Notes under the pieces: model-generated
Database searches by the model: none
Told to the model about the DNA's origin: nothing
What the model saw: only the letters and a program-made list of their open reading frames with translations
Part shown: piece after piece, positions 55,210 through 64,000 of the stretch
Layout of the letters: each line of letters starts with the position of its first letter
Position numbering within the stretch: the stretch's first letter is position 1
Translations under genes and position numbers: made by a program
Assembly: GCA_023078685.1 (NCBI GenBank)
Contig: JALGAS010000002.1
Location: 62,001 to 126,000 of the forward strand
Reading direction: 5' to 3'
Length of the DNA: 64,000 nucleotides
Source: Neopestalotiopsis rosae
Taxonomy: Eukaryota > Ascomycota > Sordariomycetes > Amphisphaeriales > Sporocadaceae

Positions 55210-56258
55210 CTATAGGCGAAGCAAGAAACGAAGCATGGCTCCGGCGCCCTCCTCCGGCTTGGGGTCCTCGGCTGGCGGATTCGGTGTTTGGATGGGAGCT
55301 GGACTGCCAGCCTTGAAGAACAAGACCTTGATGGCAATAGCGAGGGCAGCATGCAAGACAACGACAAGAACTAGAAGAATCTTGCTGGTCTGGTGATCCG
55401 TAGCACTCAATACCGGCCACAAGTTTCTCAGCAGGAAGGCCACCGACAGACCGAATCCCACGCCAACAAAGACATAATTGAGAATCTGAACCGGTGACCA
55501 GGAGATCAAGGCAACGGGGATCCAGATCAAGTTGGAATAACCGTAAAGAGCCCAACATTCTAGCAGATTTGCAGACTCGGATCCAAAATAACGCAGAGCA
55601 CCAAAGAGAAGAATCGGAATGCCCATAGTGTAGCCATAGATAAGACCAGCAGCACCTAAGTCCATATTAGCACCATAGATTCCTTCTACCGGAACACTGC
55701 TCGACCTACCGCTTAATAGCTTGAAATCGTACAAAAATGGTGTACCGTCCGTCTTGGTGAGATATTGGTTGATGGTACCGCCCAGGAACAGAATGAAGAC
55801 CACGGTCGTCGCGATCCAAAAGGGTCCGTACAAATCGGGGTTGCCCTCTAGCACATCGAGAAAGTTGGCCCGTGGGTACAGAGCAGCCCAGCAACGTGAG
55901 AGCACCGAAGAGGTATCAACATCGAAGAATTGAGCGTAGAAGCCCAGGGACCAGAGGTATCTCTTTGAGGATCCGGAACCGGAACCCGCTGTTGCTGGAG
56001 GAGGCAGTCCGGAACCGCTAGAGCCGCCCTTGCGCGTGCTGTTTGAGGGCGCCGTAAAGGTCGAGTTGTGGAATTCGAGGTCTTCCTGCAGGTCGGTGTG
56101 ACCGAGGTCTCCCTGTTGATTATTCTTGTTAGCTGGCTGTTTCCTGCTTGTTGCCGCTTGAGTTGACAGCTCGGCGATTCGCCCAACTTGCGACTGGACG
56201 GTTTACTGCGTACCTCGTCGTCAACATCGACTACTGCATCATAGCCTGCTCCGGACAT
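55210..56258 (-). CDS. yip1: Yip1-domain Golgi/ER membrane protein
   Basis: Three exons: 56258-56214, 56112-55710 and 55655-55210, 297 aa. The second intron (54 nt, 55709-55656) is a multiple of three without a stop, so only the homology shows it is spliced: removal joins 'DFKLLSG' to 'AAGLIYGYTMG'. Yip1-family proteins bind Rab GTPases and act in ER-to-Golgi vesicle formation. The cytosolic N-terminus is Ser/Gly/Pro-rich; about five transmembrane helices follow from residue 130, including 'FWIATTVVFILFLGG' and 'ILLVLVVVLHAALAIAIKVLFF' in part. 'DLYGPFWI' is a Yip1/YIPF5 signature. The last 20 residues are Pro/Glu-rich, an unusual C-terminal extension compared with the short tail of most homologues. 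Confidence 0.9.
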
Positions 56259-57223
56259 GTTGCTCCGATACCAGTTGTTGGAGAAATGTGGTGAATTGGA
56301 ATTTGTATAGAAACAAGGAGTCTGTCAAAGACTTTGGTATCTGTCTGCCTGCTCAGCAGCTGGATACAGGTAGGTTAGGTAGCTGGTAGTAGATACGCTA
56401 CGTATCAATCGTCAATGCCAATCGAAAGCTGCGGCATATGGAGCTAGGTATTGGTAGGGGGAGGAAAGCTTGAGGACACGAAGCAGACCGAGCTTTACCC
56501 GATCCGTTTGTATTGGAGCCGACTGACGCTCACAGTGGGTCCTCCGCATAGTATGTACCTGTGTAATGTGCATCAAGTACAGCTGGAGTATGATGGATGC
56601 CATTTTTTCGGACACTATCGAGCCGATGCCTCAGAAATCTTTCGACGCCTTCATATAGGTACAGAGATCTTCAATACATCAACGGTCTCAAGTTGCAATT
56701 GCGATCCAAGTGTTCCAACCCGTTCCATGCGCATCCTCTTTCATGTTTGAAAATGAAAACTCGTGCAACTTTGGTGCAAGTCCAACCGGGACTCAGGAAA
56801 TCATCGTTGTCACGGTGATTGAAGGTCGCATGATGGCAAAATTGCATTATCATGTTAATTCATAGTTGTTGCCGGACAAGCGTTTGTTGCACCGGCTGCC
56901 AAGACCGCCCAGCCATCTATACACCCTGACCGTCTACACTTCATCGCCAGCCGCGGCTTGGATTCACCACTGCAATTCATACATCAGAGGAGAGGCAGCT
57001 TCTTTTGTCCAAATCGCATCAACCGAATACGTATCAGATCGTATCATAGCTTCATTGTGTCCTATCTAGAGGATGCTATTCCGGAAAGGAAAGAACCGCA
57101 TGCCCAAGTCAGGTCGGGGATACAATGTCGATTCTCATGCCGAGGACCCCTCCAACCATCCGATCTGTCTCGTAATGATGATGCCGAAAACCAGGTACGC
57201 CGGAAAATGAGGAAACGAATCGT
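56259..57223. other. Intergenic: yip1 promoter and ubiquitin-L40 3' end
   Basis: 965 bp. Short frames only; no gene supported. The left half is the yip1 promoter side. Confidence 0.55.
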
Positions 57224-58046
<823 letters not shown>

Positions 58047-58612
58047 TTTGCCGGTCCTCGATGAATTTGCTGTTGGTGATGGAAAGTTCGGGGATGATGT
58101 CGCCTCCAAACAAAAAGGTTCTCAGTGGGGTGAAAATCGATTTGGAAATTCAGGTTGCCCTAGGTGGATCAGGTGACCACAGCTGTGGCGCTAGGAGCCT
58201 GCGCGGAAGCAACAAAATTTAGTGGGGTCCGCAATCGATGAGCTCGATTTATTTTTTCGACCACCAAACCAGATGTCACGATCGGTCCGCCAATCTCGTA
58301 CCGCGCGGACCGTTAGACGGCTGGCGACTTTTTACTGCCTGCGTTCCACTGTTCCGCCCTTGACATCAGGTATCATCATTTACATGAATGCTTGCATATG
58401 GTCTGTGATTCTACGGAACATTACTCGCATTTCCGTGGATATCTGTTGCATGCATCGTCGTCTCTTCCTATGCTGGACCGACGTGGTCACGGTCTGATTG
58501 TCGCTTTGCAGTCTATAGTAACCCCGTTTCGGTATCGTGGTATATGTTCCATTCTCTGTAAAAACTTTGGGTATCTTCAACTCGCATAATAATACATTGG
58601 AAAGAAATGACA
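58047..58612. other. Intergenic: ubiquitin-L40 leader/promoter and rrn7 3' end
   Basis: The first 60 bp or so should be the 5' untranslated exon of the ubiquitin-L40 gene. The rest is promoter and the 3' side of rrn7. No other element seen. Confidence 0.55.
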
Positions 58613-60382
58613 CTATCGTGCCACAGATTTGCCCTTTCCCTTCTCGTCGTTGGGAATCTCTTCGCTGCCTTTCTCCATCTGCTTCTTTCGTGACCAAACT
58701 TCTAACTTTCTCTCGACCTGCAAGCATGCCATGAGCAAAAGCTTTAGAGGAATAGCTGCCAATTCCGCTGCTTCTTGATAGAATACTCTTGCAGCGTCAG
58801 GCAGCTCTTCTTCGGTGCGCCACGTTGGACAGAAGTCTCGTTCCAGCCTTTTTCGCACGCCACCCACTATCGGCGGGTTCTCCTGAGGCTCTCCGAAGCT
58901 CATATTGGCATTCATTGCTCGGTACCCCTGTTGTATCTTTATGGTCATGTCTTGCAGATCATCCTTGTTGTCTTGAGGCATTCCATGACTATTGCTACCG
59001 AATACTCGACGGATCGTGACCGGTGCTGTCACTTGTTAGTCTTCCGGGTACGGAAGTCGTACCAAGCCTTCGTTCCACAATCCGGGAACGAAGAATCAAT
59101 TCGAATTCAAATGAAATGTTTATTAGGGAAATTACTTACTGGGCACCTCTGAATCATTGGTACTAACCCACATCTTTTCATACCAGTTCATATAATCGTC
59201 CATCTGACGCTCATTCATCGAAGCTGCCGTGTTTGGTGTAACTTGATACTCAGTCCCTGGTTCCAGCCGGTGTTCTGATTCTTTCGCCTTCGCTTCTGCC
59301 CTTTTCTTTTGCCACGCGAGCCAATCGACCTGCTTGGCCCGTGGATCGTCATCAGTAAGTGGCTGCCGGTCTATGCCGTCTAGGGAATGCAGTAATTTGG
59401 TTGATACGACAACAAGTGCGATAAGGAGCAACTCGGGAGTGTCCATTGCCCGCGTTCTTCTTTTCATCCCGTCAGGAAACTCGAATGTCGCATCAAGAAT
59501 GTGTATGAGTGATCTGACCATGAAATAAATGTTTGTGGGAAGGGTCAGATCTAGTATATGCTGAATCAGTATCTGAGGATAATTGAGCGTAGGTAGCCTC
59601 AATGTGTAGTGAACATTGAGGGCGACTGCTAGCTCCTGAGTGGTTCTCAAGAGTTTCCCCGGTCTGATATGATCCCGCACTTGCATAGCGCGATGATACT
59701 TGGCCGGCAAACGGCTCTGGACGTTACGCGGGAGACAGTGAAGCGCCGCCAGAAACTCGATCGCGCCGCTTTGGGCCCAGCGATGAAAGTCGGCCGTAGT
59801 GAGTGGCTGCTTCAGTATCACACAGGCAAGATAGCAAAGAGCCAAAGTGTGTATGAGACCGGGTAGCTTGCTGCCCCTCTTGTCCAGCCAGCCGTTACTG
59901 CGGCTCGAAGCATCGCTGTCTTCTGGTCCGCTGCTGCTCGCAATCGTATTGTCCGTTGCATAATCAGTCAACTCGCCCGTTTCCGCGCTCTCCATGACGC
60001 CTGGCATCGCGCACGCAAGACCCCAGAGCTCCTTGACAAGCTCTTCATAAATTCTGCCATCCTCCTCACCGAGCTGCAGGCCGATTTTTCGCAGCCATTC
60101 GACCTGTCGCCTAAGCACGAATTGAAGAGCCTGGAGGTAAAGTCGCCGGCCTTCTGATCCCTCAAGCTTGAGACCCTCTCGCTTTTGCTTTTCCTTCTTC
60201 GCTTTGGTGACGCGTCCTGTGGAGTTGTACTCGTCTTCGCCAGCCTCGTGCGCTGCGAAGCCTTCCAGCTGATGACCATTCCGGCAGAAGCGGAGACCTT
60301 CTTGCTCATACCAGTGGCGGGTCGGACATTCCTCACACCGCTCACCGGGGCGCATTTTGTGGTATGAGGATAAGCCTGCCAT
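58613..60382 (-). CDS. rrn7: RNA polymerase I initiation factor Rrn7 (TAF1B, TFIIB-like)
   Basis: Two exons, 60382-59140 and 59025-58613, 551 aa; the 114-nt intron runs GTAAGT..CAG with a CTAAC branch. Rrn7 is the TFIIB-like subunit of core factor, which recruits RNA polymerase I to rDNA promoters. The N-terminal zinc ribbon is clear: C16, C19, C33 and H37 in 'CEECPTRHWYEQEGLRFCRNGH' (first 20 residues shown in part: CEECPTRHWYEQEGLRFC). The cyclin-fold region follows, with helices around 'LALCYLACVILKQPLTTADF' and 'ELLLIALVVVSTKLLHSLDG'. The C-terminal exon is helical then Lys/Glu-rich and ends with a basic tail. Size and order fit fungal Rrn7. Upstream the gene faces a 900-bp interval before eIF5A. 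Confidence 0.92.
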
Positions 60383-61296
60383 TGTGACTGATCACCCTAT
60401 CCTCTTACGAACTGGCGAATTCTCGAGTTGACGGGAGTGATAAAGATGATAACGACGAGCGCTCGAGGTGAAAGCATGTATATATGCGCCTCGTGTAGAT
60501 GCAAGGCTGGCAGCTTCCAAGGTTGGAGGCGTAACACATTCAATGTTGTTCAACAAGACAGTCTCGATGCAGTGGAAAATTTGAAATGATAAGCCAGTCA
60601 CATGACTTTTGGGCCGTGTTGATGAAAAGTAGGTTGGATTCACGTATTTTGTCTCGTTGTGAAGATTCCATGGTGTTTGGGAAAAGTAGGTGAAGAACAT
60701 CAGGTTGATTTGTAGCACTACCGCAGAGTTTAAAGCCCCCGTCGCTGTCCCATCATCCAAGTCGAAAATTGCTTTACCTCTTCGAAATTACGTGAATCAG
60801 CAAGCCAGTAGTCACCAGCGTTTTCATCACAGATGATTCCGGTCATTTGGCACATTCACACATCTTCGAGTTTCATAAATGCGTATTCACAAAAATCATT
60901 GGTAAAAGCTTCGTGGGTAACTTTGTGGATTCTATTGGACAAGTTAAAGCGCCCAAAGCGTGCTCCGTAATTTTTTTTCTTCATCCTCTGATTTTCACCG
61001 TCACGTTCATGGCAGAAAGATGATGCGGGGGTACGGCACTGTGTAAGAGCAAAACAGCAGAACCGTGGCCAGTCGTCAATTCATGTACCCGGCAAAAACA
61101 TCATAAATGTCCAGATAGAACCCCTTTTTCTACGCAACGACCACAAGGGAAGTGAAACCCAGATGTCAACAACTCAAGTAGCATCCCGAAAAAGATTGAT
61201 CCATTGCGCAGCTGACACCCGTATCGATGGGGTTTGGTCAAGGCTAGTGAATGAAAGGTCGTTATCGTAGATCATGCGCTGCTATGAGCAGGCAAT
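60383..61296. other. Intergenic: rrn7 promoter and eIF5A 3' end
   Basis: 914 bp, AT-rich; one minus-strand frame (60760-60392) starts on TTG and shows no domain, so it is not called. Confidence 0.55.
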
Positions 61297-62289
61297 TTAA
61301 GCGCCACGAGGAGCCTCCTTGGCCTCGACGGCAGACTGCTCACCCATAGCGGTAAGGATGACGACGTCTGGGAAATATGTTAGGCAAAACCAATCGACTA
61401 GAATATGACGCCAGTGAAAACTTACTGGTGTCCTTCTCCTCGGTGGTGAAGAGACGGTTAATCTTCTCACCGATCTCACCGTCGGGCAGCTTGACATCGT
61501 CCTTGGTCTCACCATCATCGGCCATGAGGGAGAGGAAACCATCGTCAGCAATGTCGAGCTGGCGCAAAATTAGCTAGATTCCCAAGGCTGTCATATTTCA
61601 TCAAGCAGAAAGAAAAGGGACTTACAAGCTGGTACTCCTTGCGAGAGACGTTGGGGACGTCCATGTTGTGGGTGGAAGGGCAAAGTTCTTCGAGCTTCTT
61701 GCCGGTGAAGATGTCGAGGGCAACCAAGTGGACCTTGGCGTGACCGTGCTTGCCAGTCTTGGAGGTAGACATATCGACGATCTTGCAGGGGCGGTTCTTG
61801 ATGACGACGAAACCGTTCTTTCTCAAGGCCGAACACTGCATGGGGTAGGTGAGCGAAGCGCCGGCATCGGCGGAGTCGAAGACGTGTTCATGCTATAGAG
61901 ACGAATTGTTAGCATGCCCATGTCTTACTGCGGTGATTTGTGTATTTTTGTCAAAATGCTTCTGCCCATTCATAGTGAGGAAAAAATTCAACCGAGAAAA
62001 AAAGCCAAGCACGCCATCCATTGGAAAAGAGGCAGCCGAGAAGCTCTCTGGACAATTCTCATTCTGCCCTCTTGTAGCTTTATTGGAGATCAATCGTGTT
62101 GTGGAAGATGGGCGCTGTTGATCGTTCGAGGGCGACATTGTGTGTATCGCGGGGTTCGTTGGTGTTTTCGTGGGCATAGATGCGGGGTGGATTTGCTCCC
62201 CTCGTTCAGGGCGAGGAGTGCGACAGGTAGGAAAACAATAAGAGGGGCAGGCTTTGGGTGAGAGAGCAACTTACATCGGCGTCGGCCAT
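61297..62289 (-). CDS. Translation factor eIF5A (hypusine-containing)
   Basis: Four exons: 62289-62275 (15 nt, five codons MADAD), 61892-61626, 61558-61426 and 61367-61297, 161 aa. The first intron is 382 nt, the longest in the window; the others are 67 and 58 nt. eIF5A helps ribosomes through stalling peptides and in termination. The hypusine lysine is in [14 protein letters not shown] (K53). The second domain begins with '[20 protein letters not shown]'. The family length is 155-161 aa, so the model is complete. The protein ends with an Ala/Glu-rich tail ([11 protein letters not shown]). The long first intron directly after the fifth codon is probably regulatory. Confidence 0.96.
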
Positions 62290-62876
62290 CTTGACGGTGC
62301 TGAAGCGAAGAAGTTGAGGTTGGTTTTGGTGAGAAGTGGGAGTAAAGAAGAAAGAAGAAAAAAAAGAAGGATGCAATGGGTGCGACGATGTCCAACTCCC
62401 AAGGAAGAGAAAGTTTGTGGATGTTGGGTGGGAGAAAGAGAATTAGTAGTAGCGCGGGCGGGTCCAGGTACTGTAAGAAAAGTGCACTCGTAGCGACTTT
62501 GTGCTTCTCTGTTTGGTGGGCGGGGACAGAATAAAAAATTCACAAGGAAAAAAACACGCCTAGATAAGAATGGCTAATCGGGGCGGGAAAGAGGCAAAGA
62601 GTGGACCAATCGATTCGTCCAGATTTGCAGGCAGAGGTGGGGCAATAGACTTCTGGATGCACTTAAGCAGAAATGAAGGGCGGGAGAGGGACGAAAAATC
62701 TACATGCTGCTCAGTACTTACTGGCTCGGCAACTTTTGTACCTCCATTCGTCTTATTCGAGGCCTTGGAAATAAGGGTACATACCTCACAGGCATATGTT
62801 TGAACAGTATTTCAACAAGACAGCAGCCTTGGAAGCCAATTCATTGATTACACATCTCTCGTCATAGTGGCAAGTA
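62290..62876. other. Intergenic: eIF5A promoter
   Basis: Purine-rich on the plus strand (AAGAAGAAAGAAG near 62345-62372), that is, CT-rich on the coding strand just before the eIF5A start, as in strong fungal promoters. No gene supported. Confidence 0.55.
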
Positions 62877-63327
62877 TTAGTAGTTCTCGAGCCGGATAAT
62901 CACTTCGTTTAAATCACTTTTCAAAGTCATGTCCAACTACTTGTGCGCAGAGTCAGTTTATGCTTCGCTTTCGGACAGACAAGCTACGGACGTCACACAC
63001 CTTGATACGTCGATGCAGCCAGAGTTCTGTAAGGTTACATTGCTCACGTGTGGCTGCGGTTGTTGCTTTTTCTCCAAGGCTTCTCATCCGAGGGAGATAT
63101 TCAAAGCAGAAAACTCGATAGAATTGGAATGACATATCAAGGAGAGCTTTGAAAACAATCACTTTGTATTCTGAAAGTTGCTCTGGATTGGTCAGGTCGG
63201 TATTGGATGGAACGAATACTAAACTGTCCAACAAACCATACAAGAGAGACCTTCTACCACCAAAGGTGGCAATGTCTCGAAGACTTGTATTTAACCAATT
63301 AGCATGTTGTCGATATGCTTGGGTCAT
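62877..63327 (-). CDS. Possible small two-exon gene, unknown function
   Basis: Exons 63327-63001 and 62936-62877 give 128 aa from an ATG. The 64-nt intron is GTGTGT..AAGTAG with a CTGAC branch-like element. Splicing changes a poor tail into a natural-looking one (LDMTLKSDLNEVIIRLENY). The first exon is helical and protein-like: 'SLLYGLLDSLVFVPSN', 'VIVFKALLDMSFQFYRVF', 'LGEKATTAATREQCN'. The string loosely recalls the helical N-terminal domains of fungal STAND/NACHT proteins, but I cannot assign it. A TTTTCAG just before the ATG suggests that more exons may lie upstream (another open frame at 63658-63476 has a GTGAGT..ACAG intron inside). It may therefore be part of a larger or broken gene. 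Confidence 0.35.
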
Positions 63328-64000
63328 CCTGAAAACACTGAACTTACACTTTACTAATTGCAGTGTTCAGTACTTAAAATCACAATACATATATTCGGTT
63401 TTGAATAACTCCCTTTGTCTCCTTGAGCAACTAGCAGCTTTTACATCAATCCACGTGACTGGCATCATCCGACCACTACATGTAGTGACTCGGAGGGGTC
63501 TTCATGCTCTCACGCTCAATATCAGACCCTGAAAGACCTCCCAATCCTGTAATGATACTAGTGATCGTGCGGCTACTCACAGGGTGGAGGATCACGACAA
63601 AAACGGGCAACAACTTTCCTGTGTCTTGTTCGGCATCGAAAAGGGAAAGCGTCGTCAATGCTGTCCCGCAATAACCCCACAGTCAGAAGAGCTGCCCCCC
63701 CTGCTAGATGGATCCTGACATGTGTCTAACAGTTCAGCCAATCAACGGCGGCCACCCAGCACCCTGCGACCGGTACCTGGCGCATTAGCTGTCGACTTCG
63801 GGCTCTAGACAGGAGGCTGATGCACCACCGCGCCTGAAGTCACAACGTTGGCCAAGAGTCCCTTCACAAGCAACAGCTTCACACTGCGACACTGTTTTTG
63901 GGGGAGAAAGGGACTCGCTATTCCGGATCGTCAACCTGGACAGAGAGAAGGAATCCTCTTCATTGTGATCGTAGCGAACCCTGTGTCCACTGCACCCGAA
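63328..64000. other. Right end, no firm gene
   Basis: Contains a minus-strand frame (63658-63476) with a possible small intron but no recognisable domain. It may be upstream exons of the small gene to its left. Otherwise nothing seen. Confidence 0.4.

Noticed and set aside
60392..60760. 122-codon frame on the minus strand upstream of rrn7
   Set aside because: It begins with TTG, lacks an early ATG and shows no domain.

Overview
This is a window from the nuclear genome of a filamentous ascomycete. Genes carry short introns (about 45-210 nt) with GT..AG ends and CTAAC/CTAAT-like branch sites. The gene set includes CYP61/Erg5, Ask1 of the DASH complex, Rrn7, Eaf7 and an Ecm4-type glutathione transferase. 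The gene style and the cell-wall and secreted enzymes suggest a Sordariomycete, probably Hypocreales; that placement is inference from the proteins, not from a search. I rebuilt exon structures by hand. In all 22 gene models the joined exons give a whole number of codons.

Layout, left to right. 1-4.49 kb has no gene I can support. 4.5-17.2 kb carries a secreted GH1-like glycosidase, palmitoyl-protein thioesterase, a ribosomal-L1-domain nucleolar protein and a Ctk2-like cyclin. It continues with a secreted GH30 glycanase facing an alpha/beta-hydrolase esterase, a decayed coding frame with three in-frame stops, and a mitochondrially targeted Ecm4-type transferase. 17.9-21.2 kb is the ubiquitin-activating enzyme E1. 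22.9-25.7 kb is a Thr-rich GPI-anchored adhesin-like wall protein. A 4.6 kb gene-free stretch follows.

30.3-40.8 kb is dense: a kelch-type membrane protein, Eaf7 (NuA4), a gamma-tubulin complex component, Ask1 and a small basic Ser-rich protein. A 6.6 kb gene-free, AT-rich interval then leads into erg5. 49.6-62.3 kb carries a secreted serine carboxypeptidase, a GNAT protein with a signal peptide, a mitochondrial rhodanese, Yip1, the ubiquitin-L40 fusion, Rrn7 and eIF5A. The last 1.7 kb holds one possible small two-exon gene.

There is no metabolic gene cluster, transposon, CRISPR array, rRNA or tRNA that I can support. Most genes are unrelated housekeeping genes. The one local functional grouping is GH1, GH30 and the esterase (plant or fungal polysaccharide breakdown), and even that is loose. 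The most unusual gene structure is ubiquitin-L40: its start codon is split by an intron and continued in a 7-nt micro-exon. Other points for follow-up are the secreted-looking GNAT, the GH1 with changed active-site residues, the stop-interrupted relic frame, and several strong palindromes or hairpins in intergenic DNA.
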